Source of the DNA: Pristionchus mayeri
Taxonomy: Eukaryota; Nematoda; Chromadorea; Rhabditida; Neodiplogasteridae
Reading direction: 5' to 3'
Assembly (NCBI GenBank): GCA_036245805.1
Contig: BTRK01000003.1
Location: 7,626,001 to 7,690,000, forward strand
DNA: 64,000 nucleotides
Positions 43,359-54,736 of this stretch are shown here, one piece after another (the stretch's first letter is position 1; the number at the start of each line of letters is the position of its first letter). The notes beneath the pieces were generated by a model. It was not told the DNA's origin. It searched no databases and saw nothing but the letters and a program-made list of their open reading frames with translations. The translations under genes and the position numbers were made by a program.

Positions 43359-44651
43359 TTACGGGAGTGACGACATCGGTGTACTAGAGCCAGCGTTTCT
43401 AATGCTGCTCTTGTCGTCCACGTCCTTGTGCTCTTCTGAGATCTCCTCGATCATGTTCGATCGATCCTCTTCCACCGAATCTTCTCCTCTCGGAGAGTTG
43501 ACTGTTTTGAGCCGTTGCGACGATCCATCATCGTTGTGGCTATCCACCTCCTTGTGGATACTCTTCGGATAGGTTGTGGCCCCGGGCATCTCCCGCTTCA
43601 CATCCTCAGAGTCTGGCATGTTGTCGTGGCACGTGCGCTGCTGGCCACGTCCACTTGTTCCTGCCATGGGGATTCCGCCCTTGGTAGTTGTGATGGTGTC
43701 CTGCGTCTCGGGAATTCCGCCTTCGACCAGTCTGACCATTGGTTGCTGCTCCTTTTCGAGCCGTTTGGCGTCCTCCGCCTGGTGTTCTTCGACCTTGACG
43801 AGTCTGACCACGTTCTGCTCGGGTATTCCGCCCTTGCTGATCTGGGTGTCCTCCTCCGTCTTGCATCGATCCACCAGCACGGGTCTGACCATTCTCGTCT
43901 CGGGTCCTCTGACCTTGACGAAATTCCTTGTTTCTGCCTCGGGTCCTACTTTGACCTTGACAGTCGCCTCGGGTCGGGCTGCGACCCTGACGAATTTCCG
44001 TGGCTTGACGAAATTCTTGCGCAGGATGCCTCCATGGCTGTGTATCCGGTACACGTTTCTGGTAGGGCTGCTACCGTACTCTATCCTTGCACAGAATCTT
44101 CGTTTCAGCCGGTGAATGGGGCACTGACGCTGTCCATCACCATATTCATTGCGCTCCAGGTGCGACTTCCACGACGTCTTGTCGTATTCATCCGGTCCAT
44201 TCCATTGGACGCGAGATTGGCAGAACGACGTCTTGTCGATCTCCACGCTGATGGATTTCTCCATACAGCACACGTGGCCTCTCACGCGAGAGTCTTCTCG
44301 CTCGCACGACTCCTTGTCCTTGTCGCACTTGCCAGAGGGCGATTCCATCCGGCGCACGTGTTTCTTCCTGGCGGCAGACATGCGCGCGAATCTTCGCACT
44401 TGCACACTCCGTGCTTGTCCAGCCCACCGGGTGAGTTGTCCTTCTCTCCTCTCCTCTATGCTCTCATCGTTCTTCATCGTGACATTTATACAATCACCTG
44501 AGTGCTCTCTCCAACAGGTTCGGGCTCGAACGCCTCGACTCCACCTGAGGGATTTCACAGCCGATTTGAAAAATCGGGCAGCAATTCGCCTCGATTTAAT
44601 CAAATGCTGGGCTTCGAGCTCGTCTATCGGATCGACCAATAGAGTCTGCAC
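43359..44651 (-). CDS. 430-residue ORF of the LTR element, unknown function
   Basis: Starts MQTLLVDPIDELEAQHLIKS. The central part is basic and Cys-containing (HVRRMESPSGKCDKD, HVCCMEKSISVEIDK) but lacks a standard CCHC zinc knuckle. The C-terminal part repeats a KGGIP/EGGIP word four times (for example SKGGIPEQNVVRLVKVEE, VEGGIPETQD, TKGGIPMAGT) and ends acidic/Ser-rich (EDSVEEDRSNMIEEISEE). It occupies nearly the whole internal region on the coding strand defined by the PBS and PPT. A Gag-like or deletion-fused product is possible; I do not recognise it. The frame on the other strand (43515-44501) is a shadow. Confidence 0.55.
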   Translation of the reverse strand: MQTLLVDPIDELEAQHLIKSRRIAARFFKSAVKSLRWSRGVRARTCWREHSGDCINVTMKNDESIEERREGQLTRWAGQARSVQVRRFARMSAARKKHVRRMESPSGKCDKDKESCEREDSRVRGHVCCMEKSISVEIDKTSFCQSRVQWNGPDEYDKTSWKSHLERNEYGDGQRQCPIHRLKRRFCARIEYGSSPTRNVYRIHSHGGILRKNFVKPRKFVRVAARPEATVKVKVGPEAETRNFVKVRGPETRMVRPVLVDRCKTEEDTQISKGGIPEQNVVRLVKVEEHQAEDAKRLEKEQQPMVRLVEGGIPETQDTITTTKGGIPMAGTSGRGQQRTCHDNMPDSEDVKREMPGATTYPKSIHKEVDSHNDDGSSQRLKTVNSPRGEDSVEEDRSNMIEEISEEHKDVDDKSSIRNAGSSTPMSSLP

Positions 44652-45038
44652 TCAGGCTACCTGTCACCACGGTTTCGAGCTACCTTGAGGATCGACCACA
44701 AGGTTACTGCTCACGCAATTTCTGGATCGACCAGAACAGCGTTTGTTAGAAATGAGCTCGTTAAAGAATCCTGAACGCCAGTGTTGTATCCGTGTCCCTT
44801 GTTGTGTCGTAGTAGACGGGAGAGGACGAGTAAACGCAAGGTTTATCAACAATAAATAAAATACAGAGAGCAGAGTGAGTCACAGCTCACGAGAGAGACT
44901 AAAGGAACAACTGAGGAGAGAGGCGAGGGAAGGCCTCTCTGGAGAGAACGAGAGAACGCGCGCGAGGTGGAGAGTGCAGAGAAAGAGAGCGCGCACACGT
45001 AGTAACACGTACACAAGTGAGGGAAGGGAATTATAGTA

Positions 45039-46297
45039 TTAGGTTGACTAGAAAGTTCTGTAGCATTTTGAGGTCTCACTTCAATCCTTTCGTTCTCATT
45101 TCTCTGTCTATATCAACCGCCCCATTTTTCAAGTTAAGGAGGGGTACACAGGGGTGTTTTAGATACGTTTTAAATTTGGTCATCCCAATCGCTCTAAACC
45201 AGATAATTGCACGCCAATGGGTTTTCTTGTATTGACGACATAATTATATTATTATCATTCTCCGCTGTCAAACAAAAGGCAAGATAACTCCCTATAGTTT
45301 ATGCGTATCAGATACATATCCCTTCTCTTCCACTGTGCGAAGTTGGTTAAACGATGTCGATTATGTGGCGGTAGAATAAATAGATTAGGTTCGAGCAGAT
45401 GGATCTACTTCACTAGACCTTCGTCGTCTTCGATTAGATGCAAACAGTGACCTCAACCATATTATGCCCGATCTCACCATCACCGTTGGGCACAACCATC
45501 CCACCCTAAGTCATGGACTTGAGATATTCGGAAACGTGAGAAAATACGAAAAATATTTTCATGGCTAAAACCCAGATTCTGACAAAAGCACAATGTTGAA
45601 CGTGCATCTGACTTTGCCCCTTCTCCACAGTACTTCAATTTGCCTAGACAACGCTACTGCATTAGATGATTACTAAGTGTATTGCACAAAAAATGAGAAT
45701 TAATCACATGATCTTGCGGCTTGGTAGGTAGGATATGATTCTAAACACCATTTTCGATGTTCAAAAATACCATTCTTAGACCAGATATGTCGAAAACGTG
45801 TTGATTCATACCATTCCCCAACTTTATATATGGATATTATGGATATCGTCTGTGTTCACTACTATCACAATTGCAAGCTCCAAAACGAATGGACTCATCC
45901 AATACGTGATATTTTCATCCTCCAACTCAACATTACGTGCGCCTTACCCATAAGATCTTCTCTTCCTGGGATGGCTTGCTATGGCTAATAGATTCTACAG
46001 CGCTTAGCATATTCCTTGACCATTGCGCATTCCAACTATCACTTGCTCGCCGGTCTAGTTAACTTCTCAGATGAGCAGGAAATCAAAGATCAGGAGTAGT
46101 TGAAATGCAGTTCGTAAAATTGTTCGAATCATATCTACCATAATATTGACAGTGAGGTATCCATAACAGTATACGTTTGTAGCAGGGAACTATCCCTAGT
46201 ATTCCTTATAATACTTAGAGGATGCATCCGTTGGAACTGTATTAGCGAGCAACAGTTTAAATACGAAAAATACGACAAAACTTTCTAGTCAACCTGA
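45039..46297. mobile_element. Mariner-type element inserted in the right LTR
   Basis: Ends TTAGGTTGACTAGAAAGTTC (45039) and AACTTTCTAGTCAACCTGA (46297). Comparison with the intact left LTR shows the insertion point TATAG-TA-ATACAC, with TA duplicated on both sides, which proves TA-target insertion. Length about 1.26 kb, right for a mariner, but no transposase can be read through it, so it is decayed or a deletion derivative. Confidence 0.85.
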
Positions 46298-46401
46298 TAA
46301 TACACTAGAATTCAAACGAGTGAATTACAAAATGGGTTTTCTATGTATAGGAATAACGCAATTACTTATTAGTCTAATACCTATACAACAAATACCGCCC
46401 C

Positions 46402-47286
46402 AGAAATCAAAAATCGAAAGCAGGATTGAGTGGTTTCCTATTTCATCTCATCAAAATATTAATTATTGATGTTCTTGTCCTGCAACGTGAAAATTTCCCG
46501 TATGCACAAACATTACATTTTTTTACTAAGAAGTATTAAGAATTGTTTTTACTAAGAATCAATACCTTGTCTTCACATACGTTATCATGCGACGTCAGGT
46601 TGGTACAATTTGACCTGCAACAGCGTGGGCATTATAGATAACGGAATCATCGTGGAACATGTTATTTTCTCGTTTCATTCACTCTCTTTTTTATCTGAAA
46701 GAGGTGTAAAATTTGGAGATAATACCCAAGATAAAAAAGTACAGATATTGGGACCTGTTTGAGGAGTGCACATCACGAGCATTTGATTATAGGTCCGTGT
46801 GGAAAAAATATTTGAATAACAATTGACATTCCAGCTGGTGCCTATATCAGATATGGATTCCTTCTAACTTGAGATGGAACGAACATAACCACGAGACAAC
46901 ACTCTTCGTGATTGTCCTTGAGCTATGGCTTTGCAAGAAATGAATCTCTACATTATGCTTGCAATCTCGAAATTACGTGATGTGGGAGAGAATGCATAAT
47001 AATTTCCAAAGCCGGCATGAGCGATCCTCATTTCATGCGTTCTCTCACCATTTATACGGAATGAGTTTGAAACAAAAAGAGCACGAGCCGACTTGACATC
47101 ACAAATACAGAATGGAGAAAGCCATCACTACATTGATCATCTCGTCAACTCAAAATCGTTAAATCATCAATACTATTTTACATTGCAGATCGACACCCTA
47201 GGAAATCTTTATTCAACACGGACACAGTGCGATATGCATTTGTTTTTTTTTAGTTTTATTTTTTGTTCCGTTGTTTCGCCGTCCAT
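46402..47286. other. 3' flank of kinase copy A, no gene seen
   Basis: Parts (46577-46680) resemble 62340-62450 downstream of kinase copy C (GATAACGGAATCATCGTGG versus GATAACGCTATCATCGTGG), so the duplicated kinase unit includes about 0.7 kb of 3' flank. No exon is visible. Confidence 0.5.
47208..47213 (-). terminator. AATAAA polyadenylation signal of kinase copy A
   Basis: Minus-strand AATAAA in GTTGAATAAAG, about 74 bases after the stop codon. The same GTTGAATAAA occurs at the same place behind copies B (55396-55401) and C (62704-62709), showing a shared 3' UTR. Confidence 0.65.
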
Positions 47287-49518
47287 TCAGATCCGAGTGA
47301 AACCAGTGAACTGAAATTTGATTTAATTTTCTTAATGTAAATTGTTTAAATTCTCTCTACATTAGATAATTACGTATGGTCAAAAAGTGAGCTTCAGTTA
47401 TGATACGAGATACATCGCGAAACGCTTCAAGTTAATCGTCGACGGTCGGTCGTCCACTGTCAGAATAATAATAATCAAGTGCAACAATTTAAGGATAAAG
47501 AAATATTTGTCGCAAGAGACATTGTCGATTCAATGAGAGTGAAACAATAAGCAGGTGAAGTTCGAGAGAGCGCTCATAATGTATAAATATTCAACTCGCA
47601 CAAAGCTATACATTTTCAAAGTGAAGGCAATGTTACCAAAACGCAGAAATATAACCTCATATCTCTCCGTGAATTCAGTAGGATCCTCCTCGAGATCCTC
47701 ACAGATTACATCCGAAAATCTGAATAATTTCTTCGATGTTTCTAAATTTTTCTTGGTCAAGACAAACGACATTCATACGAAATTTCTATATGTTTCATTT
47801 GATAAGGTACCGATTTGGAAATACCTATTCCGAGCATTACCTCGCTTTTTTGGGCTCGAGGTCGTTGTGAAAAGACTTTGACCTACCTGAGTCTCTTCCT
47901 TCTCCAAGCCAATCGATCTGCGCGCTCGAGGTGAGGAAGGAGAGAGTACTGTAATTATGAGGTACTGTATATGAAAACACTATTGATATTCTGAGTATTC
48001 AGTTCATTTGAGTGAATCACTTATTCTCAATTCTTTGCTATAAAATTAGTATTTTGGATTTTTACTTTTCCCTTCTCTACAAGTTTCCAGTCAATCGAAG
48101 AGAAGAACGGAAGTTCTGTGAATCTTGCGAAATCACATAATCGATCCTCCATCCGACTTCTGAGCATCTGGAAGCGTCTGCATTGACACATTTTCCCTCC
48201 TGATTTTTAAAAATTATTTGTTGTTCTTCGTGCGACTAACTTCGAGCACGTTATTGATGGATGAATGATTAATTGCGAAACATACTCAACCATGAGAAAC
48301 TGAGAATTCAAAATTTCCCCATTTTGTGCGCCAAATTATTTTTTTAAATAAAGATGCAAATTAAAACCAACCCTATCCAACACTTTGCAAATCTCCGTCG
48401 ATCGACCAGGAGGAACTGAGAAATCAACAAAGACTAGTTGAGAGTGGTGAACGGCAGAGGGATTGGGGTAGGGGAACCTGAAATTTATCACTATGCCCAA
48501 GTTTTTTTTGCAGAAATAAACATTCGAAGAGAACAAAAAGCGATATAGAAGTTGGACAATTTATGGATCTGTTTTTAATTTTAAAACTTACCTCCCAGTG
48601 AGCAATAAATGCCCGACCACGGCGAGACTCCACCAGTCGACGGAATGGAAGTATCCCTCGGGTCACTCAGCTGCGATCTCGGGAGCCATGTACTGCAATA
48701 GGGAATGTATTCAGCGATATTTTCTTTAATTTTATGTATTACGATCATTGCTGAATTATGTATTGTAATTTGTTGTTCTTTTGCCTCGGAATTCCGTCGA
48801 CTATTGCACCAATAGAGTTCACATCAATTTCTTCAAGCACTGAAACATATTGGAGGTACCTGCAATGTTCCACAAACGGATTTCGTCCGTCCTCCCGGCT
48901 CAAGAGTCTTCGCCATTCCGAAGTCTGCAAGCCTGAAACCACAGATGGCTTTAATAGACACTATAATGTCATATCCGTCTCTATTCATACTCTCGCCCGT
49001 TTGAAGCATGAAAAATACAAGTGTTTACTTGAAAAGCAGTACCTTTCCTCGCACATCTAGGCAATAGCGTGGTCGTGCTTGCTCAGACCGCATGAAAGTA
49101 ATTCTCACCTCACGTGTCCCCTCCTGTCCACGTGTACGTTCTCCGCCTTCATATCACGGTAGATCACCGATCACGAGATCTTCGATGCAGAAAATCTGTG
49201 AATTTATTTATTTTAGAGAGTGTATGCATTTGATTTAACGTTTTCCTAGCACAGTTCGGCTCTCTAGTATCGTAACCCGCACGCACATTGAATAAAATCG
49301 TTGTCATGCGAGCAAAGATTCAGCTTGAAATAAATTAGTTGTTTCGCTACCCATAAACAGGTCATTGCAGAAAGTGGATGCTAATTAAATTATCAATGCA
49401 ATGAATCATACATACAAAAAGGTATATTTCAGGCATAGGTAAACTTTTTTTTTCCATTTTCAAGCACTTTTCTTCTCTCTCGCTTCATTAAAGCAAAGAT
49501 AATAGGGGTTCCCACAAT

Positions 49519-50807
49519 TAGAGGGTGCGGAGAAAGTACTTTGATAAAGCTCGAACTCGAATATTTCATCAGTCCTATCAACCTGTTAATGCATGTTATA
49601 ACACGTTTCGGTATACCACTCGAGGTGTTCAATGCGCACTTCAAATGGTATCCCCTAGTAATGACTCGACCCCACCAGTACCGGAAATCCATTATTGACC
49701 TTTGGACCCTCGGCGAGTCCCCAGCTGGAATTTCGAAGAAACTCCGAGTTTCCCGTCAGACCGATCACAATACCATATCTTCAATGCGCTGGGCACGACT
49801 AAGGACCGTACTAGAGTGGGCAGACCTCACACTGCTGTCACTCGGAAGAACAAGAAAATCGTGCAGATGCTAGTTGCACGTGATCCCATCCGATCTATGA
49901 GAAAGATGGTCCGTGATCTCGGAATCGACGAGCATTCGGTGCGCAAGATAGTTCACTCTGGTCTCACGTCCCACCCTTACAAGATGCGCAAGGGCCATGG
50001 TCTGACTGGCATTCACAAGGAGAAGAGGCTCAAGAGATGCAAGAAGCTCCTAGGGAGGATCGCACATGGCGAACATCTCACGACTCTCTACTCGGATGAG
50101 AAGGTGTTCACGGTAGAGCAGGCTTTCAACAGTCAGAACACGAAAGTGATTACCCAGTCTGCCCAGCAAGCCAATGCTAGGGCAAAACCGTATCTCGAGT
50201 TTCCCACCCGCAGTCAGTGATGGTTTGGGCAAGAGTGTGTGCCACCGGCAAGACTCCCCTTATTTTCGTCAAGCCCGGTGTGAAGGTCGATAAGCACTAC
50301 TACATCAAGCAGATCACGGAGAAGACTCTTCTTCTCTGGTCACGTTCCCACTTCAAAGGGCGCCAATAGACCTTCCATCAAGATTCTGCACTCGCCCATT
50401 CCGCAAAACTCACCCAGAACTGGTGTGCGAGCCATCTTCCGGATTTCATTCCATCGAATGAGTGGCCCTCCAACAGCCCCGATTTGAATCCCCTCGACAT
50501 TATTGTGTGGTCTGTTCTGGAGAAGGATGCTTGCTCCACCCGCCACCAGTATCTGGAGAGTCTCAAGAAGTCCCTACAGAATGCATGGGAGAAAATCGAT
50601 ACCCACTACCTGCGATCCGTCATCGAGTCAGTCCCTTCTCGTCTCAAGGCTGTCGTCAAGGCCAATGGAGATCAAATCGAGTAATATCAAGTTGTTATCT
50701 TCCTACTGTCTCTGATAAATAATGTGAACTGTTTCAAAAAAATTCGATGCCATTGAAGGAAGATACATGGTTAAATCCATGTCAAAGTACTTTCTCCGCA
50801 CCCTGTA
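49519..50807 (+). mobile_element. DD37D (maT-like) Tc1/mariner transposon
   Basis: TIRs GAGGGTGCGGAGAAAGTACT (from 49521) and AGTACTTTCTCCGCACCC (to about 50803), flanked by TA. About 1.29 kb, with one decayed transposase. It lies in an intron of kinase copy A, on the opposite strand, and abuts the palindrome starting at 50811. Confidence 0.85.
49667..50684 (+). pseudogene. DD37D transposase, two frameshifts and a stop
   Basis: The N-terminal HTH region (YRKSIIDLWTLGESPAGISK, LRVSRQT) is in one frame. From about 49790 (GRPHTAVTRKNKKIVQMLVA, MVRDLGIDEHSVRKIV, YSDEKVFTVEQAFN with the first Asp) it is in another, and from about 50205 (SVMVWARVCATGKTPLIF) in a third. In the last frame a TAG at about 50368 precedes FHQDSALAHSA (second Asp), and NSPDLNPLDIIVWSVLE holds the third Asp, 37 residues on. 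It ends LKAVVKANGDQIE. Same family as the fragment at 15345-15789. Confidence 0.85.
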
Positions 50808-50810
50808 TCA

Positions 50811-52692
50811 CGCGTCTTCTGAGAGAATGCATGAAAATGACCCACCTGAATAACTAGCTGCAAAAGTTTGAGCAATATCGAAAAGAAAATTATGGTAGAG
50901 TCCAGTGGAGACGGGAAAACTTTTGCACAAGCGATTTATCCTGGAACCGGCTTGTAGGCATTTTCCGGACTTGTTTCCGGCTCTGACGTAACATGGTTCA
51001 TTTTTGAGCTACAGTTTCCAGCTTGTGCTCAAAATGCGCGGAAAATTATTTTAAGAAACTTTCATGTTCACACCAAAGCCGGGTGAGTGCGAAATCACGT
51101 TGAAAATATCGAAAAACCGGGTCGAGATTCATCAAAAAATTCATATCTCGCTTGGAACCCCACCTTTTAGTGCTTTTTGATTGCAGTTTCAGTATCTACG
51201 TACCCATATCAGTCAAGAAAAATGCGAGTGAGAGTCCCTAGGGGTGTGAATATGTTACGCTAATGCAAAATATGAGCACAATTCGCTAATTCGTGATTTT
51301 CAATTTCTTATGCTTAAGCCATAATCGCTCAGATATATCTTTTCTTTTATAATTTGATTGTTTCTAACCTAGATATGCGGTATTCCGTTGAAAAAAATCA
51401 AAGATTTCCACATTTCTTGAAAATCATATTTTTCACATCGATATTTCTCAAATTTTCAGGTTTCAAACTCAATATTTCGAGGATCTTACACGTGTTCACT
51501 ATACGGATCTTATAGAATGCTAAACCTTGAGTAATATTGGTTGGTATGGACCTGTTCGACGATTTTTAAAATCTACTTTTTGACACTTGAAAACGCCCGA
51601 TCGAGCGTGTCGGAAATATTTAAAATTTGATAGTGGGGTTAATTTAGTGAATTATGGTTGTTATTATGTTGTAACAATGTTCTCTTGAACTATGCAGTCA
51701 ACAACATATTCGAAATTCGCCATTGTTTTTGTTTCTAAATTTTCGAATTATTCGAGAGTGAGAAAATGACATTTCCGAAAAAAACCTGAAAATTGTTGCC
51801 TTTCCCCAGTATTTTAAACCGGAGGTTACGAAAACATTTTTACGACTTATTCACAACCATAAGTCACAAAATTAACATCATTATCGATTTTTGAAAATTT
51901 ATGACAAGCTCGATCGGGCGTTTTCAAGTGTCAAAAAATAGGTTTTAAAAATCGTCGAGCAGATCCATACCAACCGATATTACTCATGGTTTAGCATTCT
52001 ATAAGATCCGTATAGTGAATACGTGTAAGATCTTCGAAATGTTGAGTTTGAAACCTGTAATTTTGAGAAATATCGAGGTGAAAAATATGATGTTCAAGAA
52101 ATGTGGAAATCTTCGATTTTTTCAACGGAATACAGCATATCCAGTTAGAAACAATCAAATTATGAAAGAAAAGATATATCTGAGCAATTATGGATTAAGC
52201 ATAAGAATTGAAAATCACGAATTAGCGAATTGAGCACATATTTTGCATTAGCGTAACATATTCACACCCCTATGGACTCTCACTCGCATTTTTCCTTGAC
52301 TAATATGGGTACGTAGATTCTGAAACTGCAATCAAAAACCACTAAAAGGTGGGGTTTCAAGCGAGATATGAATTTTTTGATGAATCTCGACCCGGTTTTT
52401 TGATATTTTCAACGTGATTTCGCACTCACCCGGCTTTAGTGTGAAGATGAAAGTTTCTTAAAATAATTTTCCGCGAATTTTGAGCACAAGCTGGAAACTG
52501 TAGCTCAAAAATGAACCATGTTACGTCAGAGCCGGAAACAAGTCCGGAAAATGCCTACAAGCCGGTTCCAGGATAAATCGCTTGTGCAAAAGTTTTCCCG
52601 TCTCCACTGGACTCTACCATAATTTTCTTTTCGATATTGCTCAAACTTTTGCAGCTAGTTCCTCCGGTTCATGCAATCTCTCAGAAGACGCG
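50811..52692. repeat. Large palindrome, about 1.88 kb
   Basis: Outer arms CGCGTCTTCTGAGAGAATGC (50811) and TCTCAGAAGACGCG (52692). Inside, GATAAATCGCTTGTGCAAAA on the right pairs with TTTTGCACAAGCGATTTATC on the left, and many further blocks pair towards a centre near 51750. It fills the rest of the intron of kinase copy A that holds the DD37D transposon. No protein features inside. Confidence 0.85.
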
Positions 52693-54358
52693 TGGTATAA
52701 TATTCAACTTACCCAGTGCACAGCCCAAATCCGCCATCACCACTCGCACTCCTCCCTCAGAGAGTGGAGAGTAGCGACGAGAGAGACGAGCGAGGTCAGT
52801 GCAACCGTCTGCAATTTTCTTTACTGACGTTTCATTGAATTTTTTTTTGATTTCACTAATGAGTTATTTTTCATTTAATTCTTTGAACGGTAATTGTGAT
52901 GTGTTTCGGATGATCAATAAACCCAATTCGAGAACAGATGAAGTGATTAGATTGCAGGGCTCATTCCATTATTAGCATAAACTCATTTGTTTTACGTTAA
53001 CCAAAATCAGTGGAGGTGGCATCCGAAGAAATTATTCTTTTTTTCCATATAATATATTTTTACATGTATTTTTCCATGTGTTATCTCGCCGATCAGACAG
53101 ATGAGAGATCACGCACAATGAAGAGAGTTCTTTCTTGCGAAATCATCCCTAATTTCAACTTGATACGCCATGCCGTTCTTCCTGTTTGATTGAGCACAGG
53201 AAGAACGACGTGAAGTACAAACAAGTATCAATCATAACTGCGCCTTCCTCACGATGCTGAAGACGACCCCTGACGAGTTATTCGTACATCTGAAAATGGG
53301 CAGAATTTGTCTACAGAAGATACGGATTCATTTTCCATGCCAGAAACTTTATGTGAACTCATTACTGAAAGTTTTTTTTTTTCGTTTTTAGGCATGAGGG
53401 AGTGCTCATAACAGAGGTTTTCTAAGATATTGCATGAAATAGATACACTGGGATACAAAATAATCAAATAGCTTCAATGGCCTTTCTATTTCAAGGGTTT
53501 ATACCTCCATGGTCAAAGACTTTATATTTCAAGTTGTAGAGCCGTAAAATCCAAAATGTCTAATTGCCGGCTCTTGAAATTTCGAAACTTCGAATGAGCA
53601 TATATTGCTTTGAAGTTGAGCAAAAATGTTGTACAAAAAAGCAAAATGACCGGCTTGGCGAGCTAAATAACTTTGCTGTTGAAGACCTTAATGTACGTAA
53701 ATGATGAGCTTTGGAAAATATCGAAAACTTAATTTTTCGAACTTTTATCTAAAAAATGAGCGCCTTGAAAAATTTTATCACTACCGTAAATTAGATTTTC
53801 ACATATTCGAAATCTACGTGAAATTTCATTTCGGATAGCGGTGAAAGAAAATCAAATACCGCAAAACAATTTTTGTCCTGTAAGTCCAAATGTCTCGGAT
53901 TTGACTGATTTCGAGGGAAAAAATCGATTTTTTTGCGCCAAACATTGTCTTCATGTGAGCTGTAAAATAGAAATTCGGATTATACGAGTGAAAATGCGCC
54001 AGAAAAACTATATCTCATGAGATTCTGAGATATCAACTTTTTTGACCTCAAATTCTCCGATTTTTTCTCATTTTGTGGTCAAAAAGGTTGATATCTCAGA
54101 ATTTTATGAGATATAGATTTTCAGGCGTATTTTCACTCAATCTAAAAAAGTTTGGCGCAAAAATTCGATTTTTAGATTAAAATCAGTCAAATCCGAGGTT
54201 TTTGGCCTTTTTAAATTATTTTGCGATATTTGATTTTTTTTTCACCGTTACCCGGAGTGAAATTTTACGTAGATTTCGAATATGGGAATATCTAATTTAC
54301 GGTAGTGATAAAATTTTTCAAGGCGCACATTTTTTTCGATAAAATAAAGTTCGACAAA

Positions 54359-54736
54359 TTAAAGAAGGAGTGTCAGCAAAGTTGAACTTTTGACGCTGTC
54401 ATAGTAATGAGCTAGCCAACCCTCCAAAGATCATAGCGCAAGTTAAGAGGAAGGCAACCATCGCTTCCATAGCTAAGTGGTAGAGCAGCCGCCAGGTGAT
54501 CGGGAGGTTGCGGGTTCGATTCCCACCCTTTTGACAAATCTTCGAGATATTTGAATTCCCGCACGTCCCTGCCCTATCAAGGACTATCAGCGCCCTTGGC
54601 ACTCTGCCAGCTAGTGATAACTTGGCTCAAAATAAAGATATGCGTTTGAAATTTTCAGAATCTCTCATGGTTATGAAAAGCTCGGTCATGGTTATAATAT
54701 CATCAAAAGTTCAACTTTGCTGACATTCCTTCTTTA
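54359..54736. mobile_element. TTAA MITE (family 2), 378 bp, with a tRNA-like core
   Basis: Starts TTAAAGAAGGAGTGTCAGCA and ends TGCTGACATTCCTTCTTTAA; TIRs of about 35 bp include AAAGTTGAACTTTTGA. The first ten bases match family 1 (9156, 56870), and the rest is different, so both may use the same transposase. TTAA target duplication is shown directly by the interrupted palindrome. Confidence 0.85.
54463..54535 (+). tRNA. tRNA-like sequence, probably a degenerate tRNA or SINE head
   Basis: Contains an A box TAGCTAAGTGG (54470-54480) and a perfect-looking B box GGTTCGATTCC (54513-54523) at normal spacing, with a D-arm GCTA...GAGC and a T-arm GCGGG/CCCAC (one mismatch). The acceptor ends do not pair and the anticodon stem is poor (GCCGC against TCGGG); the loop would give anticodon GGT with A at position 33. 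It is therefore unlikely to be a working tRNA, but it could still recruit RNA polymerase III. It lies entirely inside a TTAA MITE. Confidence 0.5.

Larger units (their letters stand above)
42876..46390 (-). mobile_element. LTR retrotransposon, non-autonomous, 5-bp target duplication AATAC
   Basis: LTRs at 42876-43228 (353 bp) and 44782-46390 (about 350 bp plus a 1.26 kb insertion) start TGTTGTATCCGTG and end CTATACAACA. AATAC lies directly before the first and after the second LTR. On the minus strand the LTR at 44782 is followed by CTGGCGTTCAGGATTC, a candidate primer-binding site, and the other LTR is preceded by the polypurine tract GAAGGGGAGG, so the element reads right to left. The internal region is only 1.55 kb and has no reverse transcriptase, RNase H or integrase motif. 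LTRs are very similar, so the insertion is young. Solo internal ORF described separately. Confidence 0.9.
41621..46401. mobile_element. DNA transposon/MITE with TIR GGGGCGGTATTC, split by an LTR element
   Basis: The left end GGGGCGGTATTCTTTCCTCA continues AATTTCGGC; the right end is GCCGAAATTGACGAAAGAAT plus, after the LTR insertion, the final ACCGCCCC at 46394-46401. That gives TIRs of about 28 bp with one mismatch. Without the insertion the element is about 1.26 kb. It contains the 129-bp tandem repeat and a minus-strand frame with an HTH-like segment. Sub-terminal GGCCGAAA words are repeated in both arms. The target duplication is not clear (CTA before, AGA after), so the superfamily is uncertain. 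Confidence 0.7.
47287..53293 (-). pseudogene. AGC-family Ser/Thr kinase copy A, multiply disrupted
   Basis: Exons on minus: about 53293-53243 (glycine-loop remnant), 52808-52712 (GCTDLARLSRRYSPLSEG), 49195-49109 (catalytic loop), 48932-48860 (LADFGMAKTLEPGGRTK), 48692-48592 (YMAPEIAAE...HSVDWWSLAVV), 48477-48372 (FPYPNPSAVHHSQLVF), 48167-48066 (MLRSRMEDRLCDFARF, FFSSIDWKLVEKGK), 47924-47887, 47719-47656 (FSDVICEDLEEDPTEF) and 47310-47287 (FTGFTRI-stop). HRD-, DFG- and APE-type motifs and the AGC hydrophobic motif F-x-x-F-T identify the family. Lesions: the glycine-loop exon is out of frame, the alpha-C and following exons are absent, the catalytic-loop exon is 87 bp against 79 in copy B (8-base insertion, frameshift), and TGA replaces TGG at 48665-48663 in AAE-W-PEGY. 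A DD37D transposon and a 1.9 kb palindrome sit in one intron. Not functional as a kinase. Confidence 0.85.

Noticed and set aside
43515..44501. 328-residue plus-strand frame in the LTR element
   Set aside because: LTR polarity (PBS and polypurine tract) shows the element is read on the minus strand, where a longer 430-residue frame exists.
54463..54535. A functional tRNA-Thr gene (anticodon GGT)
   Set aside because: The acceptor stem does not pair, the anticodon stem is poor and position 33 is A. Kept only as a tRNA-like sequence.
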